A stretch of DNA of 29,649 nucleotides from JANQRV01 sp964533785 (GTDB taxonomy: Bacteria; Bacteroidota; Bacteroidia; Chitinophagales; Saprospiraceae), in contig CAZHNG010000028.1 in the NCBI GenBank assembly GCA_964533785.1, positions 1 to 29,649 on the forward strand, read 5' to 3'. Positions within the stretch are counted from its first letter, which is position 1, and each line of letters starts with the position of its first letter. This document shows positions 14,928 to 24,019 of this stretch, in pieces. A model generated the notes under the pieces. The model saw only the letters and a list, made by a program, of their open reading frames with translations, searched no databases and was not told where the DNA came from. The translations under genes and the position numbers were made by a program.

Positions 14928-16415
14928 TTATTGCACTAACCAAATCGCTGCATTTTGGTCATTTCCGCCGATTTTACTGACGGCAGCGTTGTAATTAGCT
15001 GAATTTAAACTTTGTTCTTCCCCAGGATAAAGGAACCGGAAGGGAAGCTGGTCATTATTCAGGTTCTGACAAGGAGGATCCAAAAATGGAATGCCATCCC
15101 AGTTCATCCCGCTCTCAAAATACCAACGGCGAACTTCAAAATACGGCTCGAGCCCGTGAAAGAACAACGCCAGCCATTTTTGTTCCCAAATGTCCGTAAC
15201 TGTACTGTAAGCTACTCCCGAATTACTGTAAAAGTCCTCAAAATCAGTCCATCCAAAGGGTTCAACGTCAACCATATGATATTCCATAGAAGCCGCGATC
15301 CCATTTTTATAGTGGGTTTCAATTTCAGAATCGATCCAGCCCTTGGCTGCTGCCTCGGCCAACAGGAACTCTACTTCCGCATAGGTCATCAGAATTCCTT
15401 CAGCGATCGGTAGCCCTAATTCACTCGCCAGAGTGATGTTCGGATCATTAAAATATTGTACCCCTAATCGTGAACCGCTTTTTGAGCATTCACTCGAATT
15501 AGCTCCATTTACAGCCCCGGTAAAGGCGGTCGGATCAGAGTAATCATCATTATTCGGACGCGCATAACGCATCAAACGCGGATCATTATTTGCCGATAAT
15601 ACCCCTAAAGCACTCTGACTCAAAGCAACCGCATCGAAGTCACCGATTTTAAGCGGCACCAGTGGATATTGATTCGGAAAACCATCCAGATAGGTAAGCG
15701 TCGCATTATCTCCATTACTCGACATAATCTCGCCGGTTGCGACAATAGCCGCAAATTGACTCCCTGCATCACTAAGCTGGTTGTTGGCAGTCATTAACAA
15801 ACGTAGTTTAAGAGAATTTGCAAGTTTTCTCCATTTTTCAACATCTCCATTGTTGATGATATCACCGATAATCGAACCCGTTCCGTTCAATAAAGCCGTT
15901 GCGCGCTCCAATTCATTGAGCAGGTCTGCGTATATGGCTGCCTGTTCATCATAAGCCGGGGTAAAGTTATTCACGGCTCCACCGATCGCTTCGGAGTAGG
16001 GAATGTCACCATAAGCATTGGTCAGGGTAGAAAAGATCCATACCCGCAGCACCGTAGCAGCACCTTCTAATTGCTCATTATTTTGGTTTTCTGCCAGCCT
16101 TTCCACTGCCAGAACATCTGTCAAACTTTCGTATAAACCTTCCCAAACTGTCGGGAAAGCATTCCAGTTGTAGGTATCCACTTCCGTCCGCAGGGTTTTG
16201 GTCGTTAACTGCGCAACATTATTACCCAATAAAAAAGATTCCGTAACCATGGTATTCATGGCCGTTCTCATCGCGGATGTAAATAGCACATCAGCCGAGA
16301 CTTCCGTAGGTTCATTCGGATTTTCATTGAATTCCTCAAAATTCTCGCAAGCGGAACCCATGATCAGCAGGGCTGCAATGAGAATAGGGGAAAGCGATTT
16401 TATATTGATTTTCAT
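14928..16415 (-). CDS. SusD/RagB family outer-membrane lipoprotein
   Basis: A 495-residue surface lipoprotein with a type II signal peptide ending GSAC (Cys23). The mature start NFEEFNENPNEPTEV is typical of the SusD-like branch with the conserved NxNPNxPT motif. TPR-like helices follow (VLRVWIFSTLTNAYGDIPYSEA, WRKLANSLKLRLLM), then a Trp-rich C-terminal region with the YAEVEFLLAEAAAKGW pattern, common to all SusD proteins. It forms the lid of the SusC barrel and captures ligands at the cell surface. It is 58 bp downstream of susC. No glycan-degrading enzyme sits beside it, so the ligand may be a small peptide, amine or oligomer rather than a polysaccharide. Confidence 0.93.
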   Translation of the reverse strand: MKINIKSLSPILIAALLIMGSACENFEEFNENPNEPTEVSADVLFTSAMRTAMNTMVTESFLLGNNVAQLTTKTLRTEVDTYNWNAFPTVWEGLYESLTDVLAVERLAENQNNEQLEGAATVLRVWIFSTLTNAYGDIPYSEAIGGAVNNFTPAYDEQAAIYADLLNELERATALLNGTGSIIGDIINNGDVEKWRKLANSLKLRLLMTANNQLSDAGSQFAAIVATGEIMSSNGDNATLTYLDGFPNQYPLVPLKIGDFDAVALSQSALGVLSANNDPRLMRYARPNNDDYSDPTAFTGAVNGANSSECSKSGSRLGVQYFNDPNITLASELGLPIAEGILMTYAEVEFLLAEAAAKGWIDSEIETHYKNGIAASMEYHMVDVEPFGWTDFEDFYSNSGVAYSTVTDIWEQKWLALFFHGLEPYFEVRRWYFESGMNWDGIPFLDPPCQNLNNDQLPFRFLYPGEEQSLNSANYNAAVSKIGGNDQNAAIWLVQ

Positions 16416-16473
16416 TTTATTTATTTTTTTTCGATTTAATAAAGTCCAGTTGAATGAATAGAACTTTGAATAC

Positions 16474-19400
16474 TTAGAACCCTACATTCACTGCCAGTCC
16501 AATACTACGCGTGGAAGGCAGCTGCGTACTTTCAAAGCCATTCACAAATAAACCATTACGAATAGAAAAAGTCTCCGGATCAATTGTAGGTACATCGGTA
16601 AACAACAATAGATCCCTGCCAATAACAGAAAGCCTCAAGGAACTAATACTGATATTTTCCAGCACTCTTTGCGGTACGGAATAGCTGAAGCTTAACTCTC
16701 TCAACTTGAAATAGGTCGCATCAAAAGTAGCCGCCTCAATATTGTCACGGTTAAAACCGTTTCCGTAATAGTTATAGAAATATCCGGTATATCCAGCTCC
16801 GCCGGCAGGTACTTCGACGTCATTTTCCGATAATTCATTATCCGCGATCACACCATCTTCGTTGATATCTTCCCATTTCCATCCGGGACCAACTACGCCA
16901 CCTTCCTGCTCCAAATTATAAACCGGTTCGCCGTCAGCATCATAAGAAACCGAGTAAACGGTACGGCCTTCCAGCGTTGAAAGATCCAAATTCGGATCAT
17001 TATTATTGGTAATAGTCCCTCCCGTATTGTACAAGGCATGCGAGCGAGAATAAATATTGCCGCCAATTTGACCGTCAAAGAGGAAACCTAAGCTAAAGTT
17101 ACCAAGGGTAAGGGTGTTGTAAAGCCCTAACCTGAGGTCTGGTTGGAAAGAACCGGCTGATACTTTCTCTTCCGTTAGCAGCGGCAGACCATCAACGTGA
17201 ATGATCCTTCCATCAGGCCCTCTTTCAAACCCTAAACCATAAAGCTGACCAAGCAACTCTCCTTCTTCTGCTACATATTCTAGATCGGCTCCACCTTCAT
17301 CACCGGGAAAAACATCGGCAACGATAGAATACCGGCCGCTTTCGATGACATCGGGTAAAGTTTCAACTACTGCTCTGTTGTGGCCAAGATTTAAGGTTAC
17401 ATCCCAACTGAAGTTTGACTTTTGGATAGGGGTAGCACTTAGCAATAGTTCCACTCCTCTATTTCTGATCTCTCCCCCATTCGTCAAATTGAAGTCGTAG
17501 CCACTGGTTTTTGCAACAGGCAAAAAGATCACCTGGTTAAAACTCAACATATCGTAGTAAGTCGCATCAATTCTAAATCTGTTCTGGAAAAGTCTAAGAT
17601 CAAACCCAAATTCATACGCTTCGGTACGTTCATTCCTGAGGTTAGCATCCGCAATGGTATTGTTGGTGGTAAATACCGAATTAGTACCAAATGCGGCTTG
17701 AGGCGTAAAGGTCGTTCCGAAAGCATAAGGCGGTGCTCCGTTACCCACTTCTGCGTAGGCTCCTTTCAATTTAAGAAAGGATAGGGCAGAATTAGCCGGT
17801 AAGTCCAAAACTTCTGATAAGATCAAACTTAAAGAAGCAGAAGGATAACCAAAGCTGTATTCAGAATCTTCTAATCCTGCAACCGGATTCACCAGGGTAC
17901 TGTTCCAGTCCTGACGGTAAGTCAAATCCAAATAAACAAAATCACGGAAAGACAAGGTGGCTAAACCGAACAAACTATTGATACCTGTTCTCGTTTTTTG
18001 TGATTCTACCAAAACGCCTGACCGGGCATTGGTCAAGGTGTAGATACTTTCATCCGTTCCGAAGAATTTCAACTGCGGGTTATTCGCTACCAGAAAGTTT
18101 GCATCCTGACGCATGATGTTACCTCCTACTTTCACATCAAATACAAAATCCCTACTCCGCTCGGAATTATAACCCAGTATCAATTCGGCATTCGTTTCGG
18201 AGAATGAAATTTCATCTTCGCGGTAGCTTCCTTGTAATACGGCTTTGGTCGAAGGTGCTCTTCTAAACTGGCGTCCTTCATTCACCACATCGGCACCGTA
18301 GCGGAAACGAGCACTGATCTTATCCGTCAAATCATACTCCAATTGTAAATTACCGATTAATCGGTTACTCTGAAAGGAATTGGTATTTTCATTGACAATT
18401 AGCCAAGGATTGTTCACCCATAAATTCTCTACGTAGCGTTGTTGAATACCTTCCAAACCAGGTTCCCAGTAATCTTTCAATTCATCGACACCTACCTGTC
18501 GGGGATACCAAAGCCAACCGTACATAATGGAGGAAGATTCATCATAGCCGGCATTAGGAACATTGTCCGAACCCGAGCTGACGTACATAGCATTCAATCG
18601 TGCTCTGAGCTTATCTTCAAAAACGGACTTCCCGATGCTGGCACTGAAAGTATTCCGTTGCAAGTCGCTGTTGGGTACAATACCTCTTCTGCTTAAATTG
18701 GTGTAAGATAAACGCGTGTCGCTATTTTCGGTACTGTTAGAGATCGCGATGTTGTTAATACCAGTAACACCGGTCCGAAAAAAATTTCTAATATTATCTT
18801 CTGCCGATGTAAAAGGTACGGGTTCTCCATCAGAATTGAATTGTTTGATAAGCTGCCCGTTCATTCGGGGGCCCCAATTCTCACCGTAAGCTTCGTAGTA
18901 TTCTCTTTCGCCGATGTAATTCGAACCATTCTTGTAACTGTACTTTCCGCCGCCACCGAAGCCAAATTCATTCTGGTAGTCCGGCAACCTGAGAATATCT
19001 TCAACCGTAGTATTGGAATTGATCTGTACTCCCCAACCTTCGGTGTTTTTACCGGTTTTAGTTTCTACCAAAATTACGCCGTCAGCAGCTCTCGATCCAT
19101 AGAGGGCAGATGCTGCCGGTCCTTTCAAAACGTTGATCGACTGGACGTCATCAGGGTTGATGATTTGAGCCGCATTACCAAAATCGATGGTCGTTGATCC
19201 ATTCAGGCCATCGTCAAAACTAAAAAGTTCGTTGGTTACCGGCATTCCGTTAACCACAAAAAGGGGTTGGTTATTACCCAACAAAGAGGCCGCACCACGG
19301 ATGTTAATATTGGCAGAAGCGGTTGGCCCTGCTGCACCTCCCGTTATGAATACCCCAGACGTTTTTCCCGCCAGTGCATTGGTAATGTTAGTGGGCTTGA

Positions 19401-19815
19401 CCGTGGCGATCTGAGAGGCATCCAGCTTTTGTACCGAATAGCCCAAGGCTTTTTCTTCCCGTTCTACCCCCAATGCCGTTACAATAACCTCGGATAATTC
19501 CAAACTACTCTGTAATACGACGGTTACTTCCGTTTTGTTTGCTATAGAAACCTCTTGCGTTGCAAAACCCACATAAGAAATTACGAGGGTTTTGGCATCT
19601 TCCGGTACGGTTATTTCAAAGTTTCCATCGAAATCAGTTACCGTTCCGGTCGTGGTTCCTTTTATATAAACATTTGCGCCGATCAATCCAGCGCCCGTAT
19701 CATCGGTAACAATGCCGGTGACAGTCCTATCCTGGGCGTTTAAGCCCATCAGCAGACATGAAAAGACGATTAATAATGTAGCTCGTAACGAGCCAATCAG
19801 GTGAAAAAGTTTCAT
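16474..19815 (-). CDS. SusC/RagA family TonB-dependent receptor
   Basis: A 1113-residue outer-membrane transporter. It has a signal peptide (cleaved after about NAQ28), then a carboxypeptidase-regulatory-like beta sandwich (TVTGIVTDDTGAGLIGANVY to YVGFATQEV). The TonB-box region ELSEVIVTALG follows, then the plug with INIRGAASLLGNNQPLFVVN, and the SusC signature GPAASALYGSRAADGVILVE. The 22-strand barrel ends in RSIGLAVNVGF with the terminal Phe needed for BAM assembly. With SusD it imports a large or scarce nutrient using TonB energy. A TACCTTTG -7 box lies 35 bp upstream. The position between a MarR regulator and the betaine operon, on the same strand, suggests osmolyte or peptide uptake, but that is inference. 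Confidence 0.95.
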   Translation of the reverse strand: MKLFHLIGSLRATLLIVFSCLLMGLNAQDRTVTGIVTDDTGAGLIGANVYIKGTTTGTVTDFDGNFEITVPEDAKTLVISYVGFATQEVSIANKTEVTVVLQSSLELSEVIVTALGVEREEKALGYSVQKLDASQIATVKPTNITNALAGKTSGVFITGGAAGPTASANINIRGAASLLGNNQPLFVVNGMPVTNELFSFDDGLNGSTTIDFGNAAQIINPDDVQSINVLKGPAASALYGSRAADGVILVETKTGKNTEGWGVQINSNTTVEDILRLPDYQNEFGFGGGGKYSYKNGSNYIGEREYYEAYGENWGPRMNGQLIKQFNSDGEPVPFTSAEDNIRNFFRTGVTGINNIAISNSTENSDTRLSYTNLSRRGIVPNSDLQRNTFSASIGKSVFEDKLRARLNAMYVSSGSDNVPNAGYDESSSIMYGWLWYPRQVGVDELKDYWEPGLEGIQQRYVENLWVNNPWLIVNENTNSFQSNRLIGNLQLEYDLTDKISARFRYGADVVNEGRQFRRAPSTKAVLQGSYREDEISFSETNAELILGYNSERSRDFVFDVKVGGNIMRQDANFLVANNPQLKFFGTDESIYTLTNARSGVLVESQKTRTGINSLFGLATLSFRDFVYLDLTYRQDWNSTLVNPVAGLEDSEYSFGYPSASLSLILSEVLDLPANSALSFLKLKGAYAEVGNGAPPYAFGTTFTPQAAFGTNSVFTTNNTIADANLRNERTEAYEFGFDLRLFQNRFRIDATYYDMLSFNQVIFLPVAKTSGYDFNLTNGGEIRNRGVELLLSATPIQKSNFSWDVTLNLGHNRAVVETLPDVIESGRYSIVADVFPGDEGGADLEYVAEEGELLGQLYGLGFERGPDGRIIHVDGLPLLTEEKVSAGSFQPDLRLGLYNTLTLGNFSLGFLFDGQIGGNIYSRSHALYNTGGTITNNNDPNLDLSTLEGRTVYSVSYDADGEPVYNLEQEGGVVGPGWKWEDINEDGVIADNELSENDVEVPAGGAGYTGYFYNYYGNGFNRDNIEAATFDATYFKLRELSFSYSVPQRVLENISISSLRLSVIGRDLLLFTDVPTIDPETFSIRNGLFVNGFESTQLPSTRSIGLAVNVGF

Positions 19816-19849
19816 AATACTATTGTTTCATTAATAACAAAGTGGAGCG

Positions 19850-19857
19850 CAAAGGTA
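19850..19857 (-). promoter_or_regulatory. Likely -7 box of the susC promoter, with flanking direct repeats
   Basis: The minus strand reads TACCTTTG, a full TAnnTTTG match, giving a leader of about 28 nt before the ATG at 19815. The plus-strand word ATTGTTTCA occurs twice around it, at 19822-19830 and 19884-19892. On the minus strand the upstream copy reads TGAAACAATGCTTTC, which also contains GAAA-N6-TTTC. These repeats could be regulator sites. Confidence 0.5.
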
Positions 19858-20007
19858 ATTAAAAAATAGTTTCTACAGAAAGCATTGTTTCACCTAAAGG
19901 TAAAGACCAGGAGTCGACCACATAAACACCTGGTGATCAACGAATAGAACAACAGGCAATGAGCAGCCGATTATAATATGGGAAATAATACAGGCTATTG
20001 CAATCAA

Positions 20008-20490
20008 TTAATCCTCATTGGAGATATCAGGACTTGCGGTTACAATAGGGGCAGCATCTAATTCATCAATATTAAGGAAGTTGATTATGGTTTGGAAAGC
20101 CCCTTTGAGTTCTTGCAATTGTTCAGCAGACAGTTTATTGATCTTCATCGTCAATTTTTCGTGCAACGGCTCGGGAGTCTCTTTTAATAATTGAGCCCCT
20201 TTAGCGGTGATCGTAATGTATCCGACCCGGCGATCCTGCTGCCTGGGCAAACGGGCCACCAGCCCTTTCTGCTCTAAACGGTTGATGATCCCGGTTACCG
20301 TACTCGCGTTTAACTGAAGGAAATCCTTGATTTCTTTATGTGTTGCCTGAAAAGAATCTTTTTCATTTAAGTAACTTAAGCACAACAATTGAGGAATGCT
20401 GATACCATACTCCTTTTCAATACGTTTACTTTCAAGATTCACCATCCGGATAATCTTACGCAGATTGGTTAAGATTTGAGTATGCTTCAT
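20008..20490 (-). CDS. MarR family regulator, CosR/EctR-like
   Basis: A 160-residue winged-helix protein. It has an N-terminal dimer helix (TNLRKIIRMVNLESKRIEKE), the DNA-recognition helix in NASTVTGIINRLEQKGLV, the wing RLPRQQDRRVGYITIT, and a long C-terminal dimer helix. The LRKIIRMVNLESKRIEKEYG plus PQLLCLSYL opening resembles the MarR subgroup that includes CosR of Vibrio and EctR1 of methanotrophs, which repress compatible-solute genes; that subgroup placement is my judgement. It sits upstream of SusC/SusD and the betaine operon on the same strand. The 30-residue tail after the last helix (DELDAAPIVTASPDISNED) is acidic and dispensable-looking. A TATCTTTG -7 box and a GATAA-T-TTATC palindrome lie just upstream. 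Confidence 0.88.
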   Translation of the reverse strand: MKHTQILTNLRKIIRMVNLESKRIEKEYGISIPQLLCLSYLNEKDSFQATHKEIKDFLQLNASTVTGIINRLEQKGLVARLPRQQDRRVGYITITAKGAQLLKETPEPLHEKLTMKINKLSAEQLQELKGAFQTIINFLNIDELDAAPIVTASPDISNED

Positions 20491-20507
20491 CGAATAAAGG
20501 CTTTACA

Positions 20508-20529
20508 GATAAATTATCCTTCAAAGATA
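20508..20529 (-). promoter_or_regulatory. Candidate promoter and operator of the MarR gene
   Basis: The minus strand reads TATCTTTG (20529-20522), a TAnnTTTG match, then after three bases the palindrome GATAATTTATC (20518-20508, 5-bp arms around one base). The palindrome would cover the predicted start site, which is where a MarR autorepressor would bind. No -33 TTG is evident. Confidence 0.45.
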
Positions 20530-20654
20530 AAGACTCTTTTTTAATCCGCCTTGCCTTCGTGAAAAGGTTAGACCTCGCACTGATGACCGGCTGAAGTAGC
20601 ATATTGCCCAATAGCAAGTGAAAGTCCTTTAAAGTTCGCAAGACTTCTATTCGA

Positions 20655-21575
20655 TCATTTGATAATCAGCACGGGAACTCTTTGATCACTGGATAATAAT
20701 TTTTCCGTTACGCTACCGATCAACAACCGGTCGAGGAAGGAGTGCCCTTTAGCACCGATCACGATCAGTCCGGCATTATTTTGTTGGGCGGCCTCCAGAA
20801 TACTGTCCGAAATGACATACGGAGCCTTATTTTGCTGGATAACCGTTTTGACTGTTTTAGGGTAATCTGCGGCGTGATCTTGTATAAACTGTTCCATTGC
20901 GGCTTTGATCCGTTCTTCGAGTTCTTCCTGTGGTTCCGCCACATCAGGAGTTGTAACATAAGGGAACATGACCGGTGTGTCGTATACATTCAGAGCGATA
21001 ATCTCTGGAGTAGTTGGCATACTTTTACCCATTGAAACAGCGGCTTTTAGTGCACGAGCTGAATTTTCCGAAAAATCAATGGGAACCATAATATGATCTA
21101 GCGAAGTTTTTGCTTCCTCCGGTATCATCAGCACGGCCCCCTGTGACTTACGAACAATATTTCTTTTGATTATTTCAGAAGCTTTATTGCGGTTACTGTC
21201 ACCAATAACTAACAGATCCGGATGCCAGCTTTCTTCCTTTTTCAGGATAGCTTCTAATGGCTTGCCGGTCGTACTATCCGTTTCAAAGTCAATATTTTGC
21301 TTTCCATCGAAAGTATTCTTAATTTCCTTATTCAACGCTTTAATGGCGTCTTCGTTAGAAAGCTTGGGCTCGGTGTCAATACCATAGGCTGGAAAATAAG
21401 TTGAGCGATAGATATCGAATTGTAAAATTACGTGGAAAAACAAGAACTCTTCGGTAGGCACATGTTGGGTAAAAAACTTAAGATAATTCAGGATCTCTTT
21501 ATCCATCTCAGTCAAATCCAAAGCCACCAGGCCTTTATTGATCTTTCCGCTTTTCGCAAATGGTTGGTTCATCAC
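20655..21575 (-). CDS. Tandem universal stress protein (UspA family)
   Basis: A 306-residue protein of two Usp domains (about 12-152 and 158-306). The first starts KGLVALDLTEMDKEIL, the second LDHIMVPIDFSENSARALKA. The second ends GAKGHSFLDRLLIGSVTEKL, an exact G-x2-G-x9-G-S nucleotide-binding motif, so ATP binding is expected in that half. The first half has degenerate motifs and may be a dimer or sensing module. It is a paralogue of the UspA protein at 9807-10691; both share the unusual LDLTxMD opening. It is 164 bp upstream of the MarR gene on the same strand, so the two stress proteins bracket the osmoadaptation island. The second of two Met codons (21572) is an equally good start. Confidence 0.92.
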   Translation of the reverse strand: MMNQPFAKSGKINKGLVALDLTEMDKEILNYLKFFTQHVPTEEFLFFHVILQFDIYRSTYFPAYGIDTEPKLSNEDAIKALNKEIKNTFDGKQNIDFETDSTTGKPLEAILKKEESWHPDLLVIGDSNRNKASEIIKRNIVRKSQGAVLMIPEEAKTSLDHIMVPIDFSENSARALKAAVSMGKSMPTTPEIIALNVYDTPVMFPYVTTPDVAEPQEELEERIKAAMEQFIQDHAADYPKTVKTVIQQNKAPYVISDSILEAAQQNNAGLIVIGAKGHSFLDRLLIGSVTEKLLSSDQRVPVLIIK

Positions 21576-21749
21576 TTTTTTTGATCTAAGAAAAGAACTA
21601 ATTCCAAATTACATGGTGATTTGTGTCATAGGGGGTAGTGATTTTAATTATTCGTAGTGAAACTTATCTTCCAAAAATAGGGGTGACGACCATATTCCCA
21701 TTTCTCGTTTTTTCCGTATCTTGTTTAAAGGATATAAAACTTTTCAACA

Positions 21750-23348
21750 ATGAGAATCCATTCGATCGCTTTCGTTACGCTTATTTTTTTCCTAACCAAC
21801 TGTCAACCAGTTGAAAACACCGATACAGCCTACAAGCTTGGAGATGTAGAGCTTAATGTGACCGGTAATCAAGCAGGTCAAGACCACTTCAAAGAAGGCC
21901 TATTGCTGCTGCATAGTTTTGAATACGAAGATGCGCGGGAAGCGTTTCTGAAAGCTCAGCAAGCGGACCCCAATATGCCTATGGCTTTCTGGGGAGAGGC
22001 GATGACTTACAATCACAGCCTTTGGGGCGAACAAGACTACGACGAAGCTATTCCCATCATTGAAAAAATGAAAGCTGCACAAAATAAAACAACCGTTACG
22101 GCAATTGAAGAAGATTTCATGAAAGCCGTAGCAATACTGTACCAGCCTAAAATGTCAAAAGCAGAACGCGACCAGGCTTATGCCGGATACATGGGCGAAC
22201 TTCACGAAAAACACCCGCAAAACCAGGAGATCGCTGCGTTTTATGCGCTTTCTTTCCTAGGTTCGGTGCAGGAAGGCAGGGATGAAGACCTTTACGGCAA
22301 AGGTGCGGTTATCGCCAAAGGCATTCTGGCAGAAAACCCCAACCATCCCGGCGCTTTACACTACCTGATCCATTCTTACGATGATCCGGATCATGCGGTG
22401 CAAGCCATCGATGCGGCTTTCAGCTACGCGGAAGTGGCGCCCGACGCCAGCCATGCCCTACATATGCCCTCCCATATTTACGTCGCACTGGGCATGTGGG
22501 ACCAGGTTGTGGCTTCTAATGAGCGTTCCTATCAGGCCAGCTTAAACCGTATGCAGCGCAAAAACCTGGACAACGACGCCCGAGGGTATCATGCTTTCCA
22601 TTGGCTGGAGTATGGCTACCTGCAACAGGGAAGAACGGAAGAAGCCCGGCAAATGGTCGAAGAGATGCAACAATTTACGGCAGAAAAGCCTTCTAAGCGT
22701 GCCCGTTCGCACCTGGTCTATCTTAAAGGAACCTACCTGGTAGAAAGCAATGATTGGGAAAGCCCGATCGCTAGTATTCCCGTTGAAGTCTCGGATCTCA
22801 ACGTAGCGGTCCGGTCACAATACCATTTTTTGGAAGGGATGGAGGCCTTCAAGACTGGTGATAAAGAGCAGTTAGAAGAGGTGATCCATACCATCCAAAA
22901 CGATTACCAACGCGAAGCGATCCTCGCATCAGACAGCAACCTCAAAATGTGCTCCGGCGCAACGCGTGAAACTGCCAACGAAACCAACATCAAAGAATCG
23001 AAAACGATGGAGTACCAGCTCAGAGGGCTCCTGGCCTGGCTGGAAAATGATAAGGAAATTACGGAATCCTGGTTGAAAAAATCAGTGGATCTGGAAGAAA
23101 GCCTCAGCTATAGCTATGGTCCGCCTTTTATTAAAAAACCAACTCCTGAATTGTACGCTGCATGGCTGTTTGAACAAGACCGTTACGAGGAAGCTTTAAC
23201 CTATTTTGATCAAACACTGGAACGAGCACCCAAAAGAAGACTGGCGCTGGAAGGAAAAAGAAAAGTGGCCGAGGCTATGGGTAATGATGAGCTCTTCAAG
23301 GAAATGGAACAACTCTTGGAGGAAATAACGGTGGTGAAAAAGTCTTGA
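21750..23348 (+). CDS. TPR-repeat lipoprotein
   Basis: A 532-residue lipoprotein with a type II signal peptide (LTNC, Cys18). Most of the mature protein is helical pairs of the TPR class. The clearest are HFKEGLLLLHSFEYEDAREA near residue 46 with AQQADP following, the segment around AFWGEAMTYNHSLWGEQDYDEA, and the last pair LYAAWLFEQDRYEEALTYFD then LERAPKRRLALEGKRK. The FWGEAMTYNH and HALHMPSHIY motifs recur in a conserved Bacteroidota/Proteobacteria family of secreted TPR proteins of unknown function, so a specific role cannot be given. It is monocistronic on the plus strand, divergent from the UspA gene, with a 175-bp spacer. Confidence 0.88.
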   Translation: MRIHSIAFVTLIFFLTNCQPVENTDTAYKLGDVELNVTGNQAGQDHFKEGLLLLHSFEYEDAREAFLKAQQADPNMPMAFWGEAMTYNHSLWGEQDYDEAIPIIEKMKAAQNKTTVTAIEEDFMKAVAILYQPKMSKAERDQAYAGYMGELHEKHPQNQEIAAFYALSFLGSVQEGRDEDLYGKGAVIAKGILAENPNHPGALHYLIHSYDDPDHAVQAIDAAFSYAEVAPDASHALHMPSHIYVALGMWDQVVASNERSYQASLNRMQRKNLDNDARGYHAFHWLEYGYLQQGRTEEARQMVEEMQQFTAEKPSKRARSHLVYLKGTYLVESNDWESPIASIPVEVSDLNVAVRSQYHFLEGMEAFKTGDKEQLEEVIHTIQNDYQREAILASDSNLKMCSGATRETANETNIKESKTMEYQLRGLLAWLENDKEITESWLKKSVDLEESLSYSYGPPFIKKPTPELYAAWLFEQDRYEEALTYFDQTLERAPKRRLALEGKRKVAEAMGNDELFKEMEQLLEEITVVKKS

Positions 23349-23722
23349 GATTGTGCCTGAATAAACCCCTTGTTTGATCATGATCACCAACAAAAAGAAG
23401 TCATCAACAAAACAAGGGTAGAATTTCCTCTGGAAAATGAATTGGGAGAATTGTTGGATTCGAATTTAGCATTGTGAGGAAGATATTTGTTGAAAACGAG
23501 ACCCATTCAACTCTTTTTTAATAACGACAAAAAATTAAAAAAACTACAAGTAGTTAAATGAAGAACTATTAAGAAAGTAATTAAATCATTATGTGTGAAT
23601 AAATAACTCCTGCTAGCGTGTTCCATTTACCAAAAGATTCGACACAATACCAGCAAAACAAGGAACTGAAATTAAATAAATACTGTTCATTAAGTTAATT
23701 AGTTTATTACAAAAATCGAATA
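23349..23722. other. AT-rich gene-free spacer before the BrnT/BrnA pair
   Basis: 374 bp. The inverted repeat CCCTTGTTT (23367-23375) / AAACAAGGG (23410-23418) lies just after the TPR stop, with a TGATCATGATCA palindrome in the loop; it could stabilise or end the transcript but lacks a U-tract. The palindrome AACTAC-AA-GTAGTT lies at 23542-23555. The composition turns markedly AT-rich from about 23500 through the toxin-antitoxin genes, suggesting an acquired segment. Confidence 0.5.
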
Positions 23723-24019
23723 ATGCCATTAGGTTTTGAATGGGATGAAAACAAAAATGAGTCCAATCAATTAAAGCATAATTTATCTTTCGAAGACGCC
23801 AAAGAGGTTTTTGATGACCGTAATCGCATTCAATACATCATGAATACCCGTAAGTACGGTGAACGGCGTTGGAAAACGGTTGGTTTAATTATAGGAATTT
23901 TTATTACTGTAGTGTATACGGTAAGGAATAAAGTTTTCAGAATTATTTCAGCTCGTCGTGCCAATAAAAAAGAGAAACGAGATTACCTTGAAAGGATAAA
24001 GAAAAAGAGCCATGAGTAA
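23723..24019 (+). CDS. brnT: BrnT family toxin (RelE-like ribonuclease)
   Basis: A 98-residue protein with the full BrnT pattern: FEWDENKNESNQLKHNLSFE (5-24), EDAKEVFDD (24-32), YGERRWKTVGLI (45-56), the strand ITVVYTVRNK, and the C-terminal RIISARRANKKEKRDYLER (73-91). BrnT folds like RelE and cuts RNA, arresting translation; the Lys/His/Arg residues in LKHN and RIISARR would be the active surface. The antitoxin gene overlaps its end by 8 bp (ATGAGTAA), the classical toxin-first order of brnTA. The codons are AT-rich, unlike the neighbouring TPR and dioxygenase genes, which fits horizontal gain. Confidence 0.9.
   Translation: MPLGFEWDENKNESNQLKHNLSFEDAKEVFDDRNRIQYIMNTRKYGERRWKTVGLIIGIFITVVYTVRNKVFRIISARRANKKEKRDYLERIKKKSHE

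Noticed and set aside
20456..20641. Minus-strand frame of 61 residues before the MarR gene
   Set aside because: It overlaps the likely MarR promoter and start, has no recognisable protein pattern, and is best explained as leader DNA.
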